A stretch of 64,000 nt of DNA, taken from contig NZ_JAAAKZ010000003.1 of assembly GCF_009905605.1 (NCBI RefSeq), positions 1-64,000 on the forward strand. The letters run 5' to 3'. Shown here in pieces: positions 15,062 to 23,190 of this stretch. Under the pieces are notes generated by a model. That model was not told the origin of the DNA. It saw nothing but the letters and a program-made list of their open reading frames with translations, and ran no database searches. The position numbers and the translations under genes are program-made. Each line of letters opens with the position of its first letter. Within the stretch, counting starts at the first letter, position 1. Origin of the DNA: Runella sp. CRIBMP. GTDB lineage: Bacteria > Bacteroidota > Bacteroidia > Cytophagales > Spirosomataceae.

Positions 15062-17212
15062 ATGAACAGACTAAAAATCACACTCTTATCTTTTGTTTTG
15101 GGGGTAAGTGTGTCTTATGCCAACGACCCAACCGACGAAGGGATGTGGCTACCTTCTTTGATTGGCAAAAACGAAGCCCAGATGAAAAAACAGGGCTTCA
15201 AACTAACGACCAAAGACATCTACGATATCAACAATGCCAGTCTTAAAGACGCCATTGTACGCATGGGAGGCGGTTTTTGTACGGGAGAAATTGTCTCAGA
15301 CAAGGGGCTTTTATTTACCAACCACCACTGCGGGTATGATGCCATTGCCACGCTTTCTACCCCCGCCGACAATATCTTAGACAATGGTTTCTGGGCCAAG
15401 TCTAACGCTGAAGAACGCCCCGTAGAAGGATTATTTATTGACATTTTGGTCAGAATGGAAGATGTGACAGATAAGATTTTGCCCGAACTCAAAGGACTCA
15501 GCGAAAAAGACAGAACCGCAAAAGTCAATCAGTTGGGCAATGAGCTTTCAAAAAAAGCTACCGACGGAACAACTTTCAACGCCTCTGTACGTGAGTTTGC
15601 CAAAGGAAATGCCTATTATTTGTTTGTTTTTGAGAAATTCTCAGACATTCGCCTCGTAGGTACCCCTCCCCAGAGTATTGGTAAATACGGCGGCGACACC
15701 GACAACTGGGAATGGCCACGGCATACGGGCGATTTCTCAGTGTTTCGTATTTATGCCAACAAAGACAACAAAGGCGCGGACTACTCGCAGGAAAATGTAC
15801 CCTATAAACCTAAGAAATTTCTACCAGTGTCGCTCAAAGGAATCAAGCCAGGAGATTTTACCATGGTTTTTGGTTTTCCAGGCCGCACCAATCGATACGA
15901 AACATCAATGGGTATCAAACTAGCAATTGAAAAGGTAAACCCAGGTATTGTTAAAAATCGGGACATTCGCCTAAAGGCCTGGAAAGAGGAAATGGACAAG
16001 GATGTGGCTACCAAACTGGCCCTTTCGTCAGAGTACGCCAACATTGCCAACTACTGGAAATATTTTATCGGTCAAACCCAACAGCTTCAACGCCTCAAAG
16101 TGTATGATCAAAAGGTAGCTATGGAGACCAAATTTAACGCTTGGGCCAAAGGAAAACCCGAGTATGAAGGGATTTTTGAGGAATGGCAGAAAGCATACGC
16201 TGCTTATGAGCCTTATGCTACTCACTCCACCTACCTTAATCAAGGCATCATCGGCGCCAATATCGTCAATCTAGTACTGCCGTTGGTCATGGCCGAAGAA
16301 CAACTCAAAGACCCAGTAAGAGCTAAGGCAATGGCTGAACGCATGAAAGGCTCGGCGGATGAGTTTTTTAAATCATTTAATTTGCCTTCAGACCAAAAAA
16401 TTGTAGCTCAAACGTTATTGGCGTTTTATAACGACATTCCCAAAGAACAGCATCCCGCCATTATTCAGGAGATTTTGACAAAGTTTTCGGCAGGAACACC
16501 CGAGGAATCATTCAAGAAGTTTGCGCAAGAAATGTATTTAACCAGCGTTGTAACCAACAAGGACCGTTTTGCTAAATTTGTAGAAAACCCCTCCGCTGAG
16601 GTCCTTGCCAACGACTGGGCGTTGAAATACTTCAGCGATTTTCGCAAAAATTACCTCACTAAATATGCAAAGTATAACGCTGATTTTCAGGAAACTGACA
16701 AAAAACTTTCGCGTATTTATATTAAAGGATTAACGGAAATGGATCCTTCTTTGGTTCAATACCCAGATGCCAACAGCACGCTGCGCGTCAGCTACGGAAA
16801 TGTGCAGGATTATGACCCGCGCGATGGCGTACATTACAATTACAAAACAAACATTACGGGCGTAATTGAAAAATACAAACCCAACGATTACGAGTTTGAC
16901 CTACCCAAAAACTTTTTGGAATTGTATAAAAATAAAGATTTCGGCCAATACGCCGACGCACAGGGAGAAGTACCTGTAGGGTTTATTACCAACAACGATA
17001 TTACGGGAGGAAACTCAGGAAGCCCTGTACTGAATGCCAAAGGCGAATTGATTGGTTTGGCGTTTGACGGCAACTGGGAAGCAATGTCGGGCGATATTGT
17101 ATTCGATAAAAAATACAAACGCTGCATCAACGTAGACATTCGCTATGTACTCTGGTGCATCGAAAAACTCGGTGGCTCCGACTTAGTAAAAGAATTAAAA
17201 ATAGTGAAGTAG
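15062..17212 (+). CDS. S46-family dipeptidyl-peptidase, DPP7-like
   Basis: A 716-aa exported serine exopeptidase that removes dipeptides from peptide N-termini in the periplasm. The start at ATG 15062 gives the signal peptide MNRLKITLLSFVLGVSVSYA; the frame upstream to 14717 only shadows chrA. The catalytic His89 is in TNHHCGYDAI and Ser652 is in GGNSGSPVLN. In characterised members the residue in FDxNWE separates DPP7 (Gly, hydrophobic P1) from DPP11 (Arg, acidic P1). Here Gly670 (FDGNWEA) predicts DPP7-type specificity. The enzyme serves peptide catabolism, which fits a proteolytic Bacteroidota lifestyle. Confidence 0.93.
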   Translation: MNRLKITLLSFVLGVSVSYANDPTDEGMWLPSLIGKNEAQMKKQGFKLTTKDIYDINNASLKDAIVRMGGGFCTGEIVSDKGLLFTNHHCGYDAIATLSTPADNILDNGFWAKSNAEERPVEGLFIDILVRMEDVTDKILPELKGLSEKDRTAKVNQLGNELSKKATDGTTFNASVREFAKGNAYYLFVFEKFSDIRLVGTPPQSIGKYGGDTDNWEWPRHTGDFSVFRIYANKDNKGADYSQENVPYKPKKFLPVSLKGIKPGDFTMVFGFPGRTNRYETSMGIKLAIEKVNPGIVKNRDIRLKAWKEEMDKDVATKLALSSEYANIANYWKYFIGQTQQLQRLKVYDQKVAMETKFNAWAKGKPEYEGIFEEWQKAYAAYEPYATHSTYLNQGIIGANIVNLVLPLVMAEEQLKDPVRAKAMAERMKGSADEFFKSFNLPSDQKIVAQTLLAFYNDIPKEQHPAIIQEILTKFSAGTPEESFKKFAQEMYLTSVVTNKDRFAKFVENPSAEVLANDWALKYFSDFRKNYLTKYAKYNADFQETDKKLSRIYIKGLTEMDPSLVQYPDANSTLRVSYGNVQDYDPRDGVHYNYKTNITGVIEKYKPNDYEFDLPKNFLELYKNKDFGQYADAQGEVPVGFITNNDITGGNSGSPVLNAKGELIGLAFDGNWEAMSGDIVFDKKYKRCINVDIRYVLWCIEKLGGSDLVKELKIVK

Positions 17213-17223
17213 TATTCAGTAGG

Positions 17224-17267
17224 CAGTTTACAGTAGGCAGTATTCAAAAACTGCCTACTGTAAACTG
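17224..17267. terminator. bidirectional terminator with long perfect stem
   Basis: An 18-bp perfect inverted repeat (17224-17241 and 17250-17267, arm CAGTTTACAGTAGGCAGT) has an 8-base loop, between the convergent S46 peptidase and der genes. Another CAGTAGGCAGT copy (17218-17228) directly precedes and overlaps the arm, so the region has a short direct repeat plus the hairpin. Confidence 0.8.
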
Positions 17268-17271
17268 TTTA

Positions 17272-18579
17272 TTATTTCTCGCGGAAGAAAATGGTAATCG
17301 GTGCCCCTTCAAAACCGAAGTTATCACGCATCCGGTTTTCCAAATACCGCACATACGGCTCTTTGATATGTTTGGGATAATTACAAAACATCACGAAGGT
17401 CGGCGACGGTGTCGGCAACTGAATCATGTACTTGATTTTGATGTGCTTACCACGGTGCGCAGGCGGCGGATATTTCTCAATTTCGGCCTGCATTACTTCG
17501 TTCAACCTAGAAGTTGTAATCTTCTTCGTCTTATTTTCGTACACTTCCATTGCCTTTTCCATTACTTGGAAAATCCGCTGTTTTTCAACCACGGAAGCAA
17601 AGATAATGGGCATATAATCCATCGGTGCTAAACGTTCGAGCATTTCTTTTCGGAGTTTATCGACCGTTTTTGAGTCTTTTTCGACCAAATCCCATTTGTT
17701 AATCATAATCAGAATGCCCTTTTTGGCCTTGTGCGCCATCCCGATGATGTGCATATCTTGGGCTTCTAAGCCACGGGTTGCATCGAGCATTACGATGACT
17801 ACGTCTGATTCTTCCATCGCTTTTACGGTACGCAACGTAGAGTAAAATTCAATGGCGTCTTTAACCTTGGCTTTACGACGGATACCAGCGGTATCGACCA
17901 AAATAAAATCTTTTCCGAAAGCTTTGTAGTGGGTATTGATAGCATCGCGCGTAGTGCCTGCAATGTCCGTTACGATGCTGCGCTCTTTGCCCGTCAAAAC
18001 ATTCAAAAACGACGATTTTCCCACATTGGGTCGTCCCAAGATAGAGATTTTCGGAATTCCTGCATCAGGATCTTCTATTCCTGCCGTTTTGAAATGTTTT
18101 ACCACATCATCTAGTAAATCGCCCGTTCCGTGGCCTGTTTGCGAAGAAACAGGATAAGGATCACCCAAACCCAACTCATAAAACTCCGCCGTGGCGTGTT
18201 GGCGTTCCACCGTTTCTGCTTTATTGGCAACCAGAAAAACGGGTTTTTTAGATTTACGGACTACATTGGCAAAATCTTTATCCAAATCGGTCAGCCCAGA
18301 CATACTGTCTACCATAAATAAAATCACGGTGGCCTCTTCCATGGCTATTTCGACTTGCTCGCGGATTGCATCTTCAAATACATCTTCCGAGCCTACCACG
18401 TATCCACCCGTATCAATGACGGTAAAATACTGCTCAGTCCAAAAGGCATGACCATAGTGGCGGTCACGCGTTACGCCGCTTTGGTCATCCATGATGGCCT
18501 GGCGTTCTTTAATCAAACGGTTAAAAAGCGTTGATTTACCCACATTGGGGCGTCCTACTATTGCTACTATATTTGACAT
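17272..18579 (-). CDS. der: ribosome-assembly GTPase Der
   Basis: Der (EngA) is a 435-aa double-GTPase required for 50S subunit maturation. Domain one has VAIVGRPNVGKSTLFNRLI, the G3 motif DTGG and the G4 motif NKAE. Domain two has ISILGRPNVGKSSFLNVLTG, VDTAGIRRKAKV and INKWDLV. A C-terminal KH-like domain closes the protein (AHRGKHIKIKYMIQ). The length is normal. The NKAE in the first G4 motif is a common Der variant of NKxD. It is read on the minus strand, 294 bases downstream of era. Confidence 0.97.
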   Translation of the reverse strand: MSNIVAIVGRPNVGKSTLFNRLIKERQAIMDDQSGVTRDRHYGHAFWTEQYFTVIDTGGYVVGSEDVFEDAIREQVEIAMEEATVILFMVDSMSGLTDLDKDFANVVRKSKKPVFLVANKAETVERQHATAEFYELGLGDPYPVSSQTGHGTGDLLDDVVKHFKTAGIEDPDAGIPKISILGRPNVGKSSFLNVLTGKERSIVTDIAGTTRDAINTHYKAFGKDFILVDTAGIRRKAKVKDAIEFYSTLRTVKAMEESDVVIVMLDATRGLEAQDMHIIGMAHKAKKGILIMINKWDLVEKDSKTVDKLRKEMLERLAPMDYMPIIFASVVEKQRIFQVMEKAMEVYENKTKKITTSRLNEVMQAEIEKYPPPAHRGKHIKIKYMIQLPTPSPTFVMFCNYPKHIKEPYVRYLENRMRDNFGFEGAPITIFFREK

Positions 18580-18873
18580 TGTAATAAGTGTAAAGGAGAG
18601 AGTGTAAAGTGAAGCGTTTTACTTAATACGCTCTCTTAATCGTTTGATAGGCAAAGAGTGTTTTTTATTCGCCTACATTTTTGTCTAATTCAAAAAAACT
18701 TAATGTTATTTATTACGCCAATTCTTACGATAAGTCCCTTCATTGTTCCGTTGCTTGTCGTACACTAAGTGGAATTTCAGAAGAAATTGGCTATATAAAT
18801 ACCTCAAACACTAGAGAGCCAGCCCAATATTAGGAAATTACCTTACAAAAACGCGGCGTATTCTTAATTACAC

Positions 18874-19800
18874 TTAGCCTTCGTACCCAAACTGTTTCAA
18901 TTTCTGTACTTTATTGCGCCAATCAGGCTCCACTTTGACGTATTGTTCTAAGAACACCTTTTTACCAAAGAACTGTTCCAAATCTGCGCGTGCGGCCGAA
19001 CCTATTTTTTTGAGCATGGTTCCTTTATCGCCAATGATGATTCCTTTTTGGCTCTGGCGCTCTACCAAAATCACCGCCCTGATAACAAGGATGTCCTTTT
19101 TATCTTTAAATTCCTCCACAATGATTTCGGTACTGTAAGGAATTTCTTTTTTATAATTCAAGAACACTTTTTCCCGGATTATTTCAGCCGCAAAAAAACG
19201 CTCGGGTTTATCGGTCAGCTCATCCTTGGGGAAATACGGCGGATGAACCGGCAAACATTCCATGATGGCCGTAAATAAGGTATCTATTCCTTCCTGTTTG
19301 AGCGCAGAAATGGGAATAATAGCCGCCGTAAAAAGTTTTTCTTTCCAAAAAGCGATTTTTTCATTGACTTGTTCCTCCGTGGCAAGGTCGGTTTTGTTGA
19401 TGATCAAAATGACTGCTCCTTCAGTTTTGGCCAATCGTTCGAGCACCTCCTCGTCGTCGTGTTTCTCAAAAATATCAGTCACAAAAAGTACCACGTCGGC
19501 GTCTTCAAGCGAGCCCTGCACAAAATCCATCATCGATTCGTGCAGTTTGTATTGAGGTTTAATAATCCCTGGCGTATCGGAGTAAACCAACTGAAAATCA
19601 ACACCTTCGTGAACACCGTTCAAAATCCCCATAATTCGGTGACGTGTTGTTTGGGCTTTAGAAGTGATAATTGACATCTTCTCACCCACCAATACATTCA
19701 TCAACGTCGATTTTCCTACGTTGGGTTTTCCCACAATGCTCACGAATCCTGCGCGGTGATTGGGGTTGTTGTACACTTCTATATTTTCTGTAGTCTCCAT
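18874..19800 (-). CDS. era: GTPase Era
   Basis: Era is a 308-aa GTPase that binds the 3' end of 16S rRNA and couples 30S assembly to cell-cycle progress. The GTPase domain has VSIVGKPNVGKSTLMNVLVG (G1), YSDTPGIIKPQYKLHE (G3) and INKTDLA (G4). The KH domain follows, with QKGIIIGDKGTMLKKIGSAA carrying the GxxG loop. A TATCTTTG promoter box lies at 19882-19875, 74 bases before the start and back to back with the tRNA promoter. The 294-base gap to der holds no gene that I can support. Confidence 0.97.
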   Translation of the reverse strand: METTENIEVYNNPNHRAGFVSIVGKPNVGKSTLMNVLVGEKMSIITSKAQTTRHRIMGILNGVHEGVDFQLVYSDTPGIIKPQYKLHESMMDFVQGSLEDADVVLFVTDIFEKHDDEEVLERLAKTEGAVILIINKTDLATEEQVNEKIAFWKEKLFTAAIIPISALKQEGIDTLFTAIMECLPVHPPYFPKDELTDKPERFFAAEIIREKVFLNYKKEIPYSTEIIVEEFKDKKDILVIRAVILVERQSQKGIIIGDKGTMLKKIGSAARADLEQFFGKKVFLEQYVKVEPDWRNKVQKLKQFGYEG

Positions 19801-19874
19801 TCGTATTCCGTCTTTACTGCGCTATTATTCCTTTGTTTTGGTCAAAGAAAAATATTCAATAAAATATTTTTTCA

Positions 19875-19882
19875 CAAAGATA
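19875..19882 (-). promoter_or_regulatory. -7 box of the era promoter
   Basis: The minus strand reads TATCTTTG, an exact TAnnTTTG match, 74 bases before era. It abuts the -33 TTG of the divergent tRNA-fMet promoter (19884-19886). Confidence 0.6.
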
Positions 19883-19883
19883 G

Positions 19884-19913
19884 TTGTTTTTTCGATAAAA
19901 GCTCTTACCTTTG
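19884..19913 (+). promoter_or_regulatory. tRNA-fMet promoter
   Basis: TTG (19884-19886), a 19-base spacer and TACCTTTG (19906-19913) are followed by GCACTCCCAAC. The initial transcribed sequence is almost identical to that of rRNA promoter P1. Confidence 0.85.
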
Positions 19914-19925
19914 CACTCCCAACAT

Positions 19926-19998
<73 letters not shown>

Positions 19999-20000
19999 CG

Positions 20001-20030
20001 AAAAAAGTCGCTGAATTTCAGCGACTTTTT
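20001..20030. terminator. bidirectional terminator after tRNA-fMet
   Basis: An 8-bp stem GTCGCTGA/TCAGCGAC (20007-20014 and 20018-20025) is flanked by A6 on the left and T5 on the right, so it can end both the tRNA transcript and the convergent oxidoreductase transcript. Confidence 0.93.
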
Positions 20031-20056
20031 ATTTTTTATACCCAAATTGTTTTTCC

Positions 20057-21160
20057 CTACAACTTCACTGGCTTACCCGTTTTGGAAGATTGTACCGCTG
20101 CTTCTAAAATTTCGACCACTATTTGATTAATTTCCAACGAAGAAAGGTCTTTTTGGGGCTTAATATCTCCCTTTACGACGGCCGCAAAATAAGAGAATGG
20201 GTCGTCATAAGGAGCCGAAAGGGCAGGAATATCGCGCTTTTCTTCTGATGCATCCCGTTTGACGCCATCACCGAGGCGGACGCGCATTTGTTGGGTTTTA
20301 TCACATATTACGTAGCCCTTTTGCCCATAAATTTCCATGTCCTTGCGATCAAAGGGCCAATTCCACGACGCTTGAATAATGGCCTGCGCTTGGGGGTAAG
20401 TCAAAATAATGGTGGCTTCGTCGTCTACTTTCGGATACACATCAGGTTTTATTTGTTGGGTCACGGCCGTTACTGTCAGCGGGCGTTCGCCTTTCATGAG
20501 CCACGTCATCAGGTTGGCACCGTAGCAACCAAAATCAATAATAGCTCCCCCACCGTTTTGAACGGGGTCGGTCAACCAACTCAAAAATTCCTGCGAACAG
20601 CCAATTTCTTTGGGCCCACGGTGCCCATCATGCACTACTACTTTACGAATATCCCCCATCGCATTTTGGGTGTGAATCAAATCGTACGCTTGCTGATGGC
20701 TTGAATACCAAGTTGTTTCAAAGTTGGTCAGTAATTGAATGTTGTGCTTTTGGGCCAACGCAATCATCGCCTTGGCATGAGCCGTGTTGACCGCCAACGG
20801 TTTTTCAACCATGACGTGAATGCCTTTGGGCGCACAAATATCAACGACTTGTTTATGCTCATATATGCTGTTGAACGCACAAACAGCTTCAGGCTTAGTG
20901 GCCGCAATCATGGCTTCGAGTGATGCATACCAAAGCGATTCGGGCAGTTTATAGCGCTTTAGATAGCGCATCGCCAATTCCTTATTTGGCTCCGCCACAC
21001 CCACAATTTCAACATCTCCCTGCGCAGGACGCCGTAAAATCTGGTGTACATGGTCATGTGTAAAGCCTGCAATACCTAACCTGAGTGGTTTGGCAGCAAC
21101 GGCCGATGCCCATAAAATTAAAATGAGGGAAAGAAAGCGTAGCGAAAGGTTCATAATCAA
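20057..21160 (-). CDS. exported Gfo/Idh/MocA-family oxidoreductase
   Basis: The 367-aa protein begins with a signal peptide (LSLRFLSLILILWASAVAAK) and then has the Rossmann NAD(P)-binding start LRLGIAGFTHDHVHQIL. The catalytic-lysine motif is VMVEKPLAVN near residue 137. The C-terminal alpha/beta substrate domain includes GGGAIIDFGCYGANLMTWLM. Family members oxidise or epimerise sugars and inositols using tightly bound NAD(P). Exported versions are frequent in Bacteroidota and are thought to process glycans in the periplasm. ATG 21154 is an equally good start. No sugar transport genes are adjacent, so the substrate is unknown. Confidence 0.9.
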   Translation of the reverse strand: MIMNLSLRFLSLILILWASAVAAKPLRLGIAGFTHDHVHQILRRPAQGDVEIVGVAEPNKELAMRYLKRYKLPESLWYASLEAMIAATKPEAVCAFNSIYEHKQVVDICAPKGIHVMVEKPLAVNTAHAKAMIALAQKHNIQLLTNFETTWYSSHQQAYDLIHTQNAMGDIRKVVVHDGHRGPKEIGCSQEFLSWLTDPVQNGGGAIIDFGCYGANLMTWLMKGERPLTVTAVTQQIKPDVYPKVDDEATIILTYPQAQAIIQASWNWPFDRKDMEIYGQKGYVICDKTQQMRVRLGDGVKRDASEEKRDIPALSAPYDDPFSYFAAVVKGDIKPQKDLSSLEINQIVVEILEAAVQSSKTGKPVKL

Positions 21161-21216
21161 CGAGTTTTGGTACTATTGGTACTAAAAGTAAACGCTGTTC
21201 TAAACTTCCCCATTGG

Positions 21217-21267
21217 TTTTCAACAAAAACGGGCGCTTTCAATGAAAGCGCCCGTTTTTGTTGAAAA
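21217..21267 (-). terminator. terminator of the alpha-oxoamine synthase gene
   Basis: A 24-bp perfect stem with a 3-base loop (21217-21240 and 21244-21267; core arm ACGGGCGCTTTC) lies 12 bases beyond the stop. The A-rich and T-rich ends supply a U tract on either strand. Confidence 0.93.
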
Positions 21268-21278
21268 AAATATTTTAG

Positions 21279-22547
21279 TTAGGCAGGTACGGCCAAATTG
21301 GCTCGGTAAACACCCGCATCTAATTTTTCACGCATTGTATCAAACGCATTTAGTGTTTTCTCTACGTCTTCTAGCGTGTGGGAGGCCGTAGGAATAAGGC
21401 GTAAAATAATTTGCCCTTTCGGAATAACTGGATACACAACAATAGAACAGAAAATGCCCATATTTTCTCGTAAATCACGTACCATGTTGGTTACTTCTGG
21501 CAGGCCGCCTTCCAATCCTTGCATAAAGACGGGCGTTACGGGCGATTCAGTGTCACCAATGTTAAAGCCCCGACTACGCAAGCCATTTTGAAGCGCATGG
21601 ACGATTTCCCACAACTGGGTGCGCAATTCGGGATGCGCTTTTATAAGCTCCAACCGTTTACGGCCACCTTCAACGTATGGCATCGGCAATGCCTTTGCGT
21701 AGGTTTGCGAACGCATATTGTATTTGAGAAACATAATAATATCTGGATCATCGGCCGCTACAAAACCGCCGATTGCCGCCATCGACTTGGCGAAGGTGGA
21801 GAAATAGAGGTCAATATCTTTGGATACACCAAACATCTCCCCTACACCGCCGCCGTTTTCACCCATCGTTCCAAAACCATGTGCATCATCAACCAGCAAC
21901 CGGAAATTATATTTTTTCTTGAGTTCAACGATTTTATCCAAACTCCCTACTTTGCCCGACATTCCAAAAACACCTTCCGTAATCACCAATATCCCTCCGC
22001 CTTTTTCTTCAGCGAGTTTGGCCGCCCTAATCAGGTTTTTCTCCAAACTGGCCATATCGTTATGGTTGTACTTATAGTATTGTCCCATTTTGGCTTTATG
22101 AAGTCGAATCCCGTCAATCAAACAGGCGTGAGCTTCGGCATCGTACACAATCACGTCGCGGTGGTCGCATACACACTCAATGACCGACATCACACCTTGG
22201 TACCCATAATTGAGCAAAAATGCATCTTTCTTTCCTACAAACTCCGCCAACTCTTTCTCAAATAGTTCGTGCAAGTCAGAATTTCCAGACATCATACGGG
22301 CACCCATTGGATAAGCAAGGCCCCATTTTGCAGAAGCTTCTGCGTCGGCTTTGCGCACTTCTGGATGATTAGCCAAACCCAGATAGTTGTTCAGGCTCCA
22401 GTTGAGCACGTTCATACCGCGAAACTTCATGTGCGGTCCGATTTCGCCTTCCAGTTTTGGAAATGAGAAATAATGATGACTGTTTAGCGCTTTTGCAGAA
22501 GCCCCAATTGGTCCCCAGTTGTTGCGTAGTTTCTCGAAAATATCCAC
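21279..22547 (-). CDS. alpha-oxoamine synthase (serine palmitoyltransferase/KBL-type)
   Basis: The 422-aa PLP enzyme belongs to the AOS family, which condenses an amino acid with an acyl-CoA and releases CO2. Key segments are NWSLNNYLGLANHPEVRKAD, YPMGARMMSGNSDLHE, the PLP-stacking region YDAEAHACLIDGIRLHKA, VDDAHGFGTMG and the Schiff-base lysine in FSTFAKSMAAIGGF (near residue 253). The AKS-x-AAIGG context resembles serine palmitoyltransferase more than glycine C-acetyltransferase (KBL) or BioF. I infer a role in sphingoid base or sulfonolipid (capnine, from cysteate) synthesis, though KBL cannot be excluded. A consensus promoter lies at 22598-22628. Confidence 0.85.
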   Translation of the reverse strand: MDIFEKLRNNWGPIGASAKALNSHHYFSFPKLEGEIGPHMKFRGMNVLNWSLNNYLGLANHPEVRKADAEASAKWGLAYPMGARMMSGNSDLHELFEKELAEFVGKKDAFLLNYGYQGVMSVIECVCDHRDVIVYDAEAHACLIDGIRLHKAKMGQYYKYNHNDMASLEKNLIRAAKLAEEKGGGILVITEGVFGMSGKVGSLDKIVELKKKYNFRLLVDDAHGFGTMGENGGGVGEMFGVSKDIDLYFSTFAKSMAAIGGFVAADDPDIIMFLKYNMRSQTYAKALPMPYVEGGRKRLELIKAHPELRTQLWEIVHALQNGLRSRGFNIGDTESPVTPVFMQGLEGGLPEVTNMVRDLRENMGIFCSIVVYPVIPKGQIILRLIPTASHTLEDVEKTLNAFDTMREKLDAGVYRANLAVPA

Positions 22548-22597
22548 TTTACTATGCTGTTTTTTGGGTTTGATATCGTTTTTGAATAAATTTTGTG

Positions 22598-22628
22598 CAA
22601 AATTATATATTCCTAACTCAATTTCAAA
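22598..22628 (-). promoter_or_regulatory. promoter of the alpha-oxoamine synthase gene
   Basis: On the minus strand TTTG (22628-22625), a 19-base spacer and TAATTTTG (22605-22598) give a full consensus Bacteroidota promoter, 51 bases before the ATG. Confidence 0.8.
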
Positions 22629-22728
22629 GAGTTAGCCACTGTGACGTGATTAAGACAAAGTTTAATACTACGAATTTTACCCCAAAATTAAAAATGAATC
22701 CGGGCGAAAAATCCATCTGTGAATATTC

Positions 22729-22736
22729 TAACTTTG
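22729..22736 (+). promoter_or_regulatory. -7 box upstream of the helical protein gene
   Basis: TAACTTTG is an exact TAnnTTTG match, 41 bases before ATG 22777. No convincing -33 element is visible. Confidence 0.5.
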
Positions 22737-22776
22737 TGTGTTGCCTTATTTTACATACTTTAAACCAATAAACTTT

Positions 22777-23133
22777 ATGGACGAACAATTGAAATCTGCG
22801 GCAGAGCAAGCCAAAGCGAAAGCACAAGAATTAGCGGCTGAAGCCCAAGAAAAATTTGAGGAAATAAAAGGTGAAATCACCGAAAAACTACAAAGTGTTG
22901 ACGTAGAAGCGCTGAAAGCGCAGGCATCAGCCAAAGCCGAAGAAATGAAAGCAGAAGCCACCGAAGCCTTTGCCGAAGCGAAAATAAAAGCGGAAGAGTT
23001 GGCCGTGGAAGCGCAGGAAAAATTTGAAGACCTGAAAGAAGAAGCTGAAGAAGCCATTGAAAAAGCCACGGGCTTCATCAAAGGTCTTTTTAGCAGCGAT
23101 GAAGAAGGCGAAGCAAAAGAAGAAAAGAAATAA
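22777..23133 (+). CDS. LEA/phasin-like Ala-Glu-Lys-rich helical protein
   Basis: The start is ATG 22777 (MDEQLKSAAEQAKAKAQELA); the open frame upstream to 22738 is leader sequence after the TAACTTTG promoter. The 118-aa product is nearly all A, E, K and Q with hydrophobics at regular 3-4 residue spacing, so it should form a long amphipathic helix. There is an internal repeat: ELAAEAQEKFEEIK near residue 19 and ELAVEAQEKFEDLK near residue 70. It ends in a hydrophobic patch (ATGFIKGLFSS) and an acidic tail. It has no signal peptide. Similar composition is found in group 3 LEA proteins, phasins and YtxH-like proteins. The function is unknown; desiccation or membrane/lipid-surface protection is a guess. 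Confidence 0.8.
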   Translation: MDEQLKSAAEQAKAKAQELAAEAQEKFEEIKGEITEKLQSVDVEALKAQASAKAEEMKAEATEAFAEAKIKAEELAVEAQEKFEDLKEEAEEAIEKATGFIKGLFSSDEEGEAKEEKK

Positions 23134-23139
23134 TTGAAC

Positions 23140-23190
23140 GCAGGCTGTAAACAACGCATCAATTGGGGTTTGCAGCCTGCATTTTTTTCT
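23140..23190 (+). terminator. terminator of the helical protein gene
   Basis: A 13-bp stem with one mismatch (23140-23152 and 23168-23180) is followed by ATTTTTTTCTTTTT. It overlaps the last codons of the convergent ligase gene. Confidence 0.85.

Noticed and set aside
18671-18685. CCTACATTTTTG in the der-era gap, resembling part of elements A-C
   Set aside because: Only the CCTACATTT half is present. No TATAGG-N4-CCTATA palindrome follows at the 13-base offset, and the genes are housekeeping GTPases.
21519-22265. Plus-strand open frame of 248 codons opposite the alpha-oxoamine synthase gene
   Set aside because: Antisense shadow of a well-supported PLP enzyme, with no promoter or family features.
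22746-23162. Minus-strand Ser/Ala/Phe-rich open frame opposite the helical protein
   Set aside because: The repetitive GAA/GCC codons of the helical gene read as TTC/GGC on the other strand, which keeps that frame open by composition alone.
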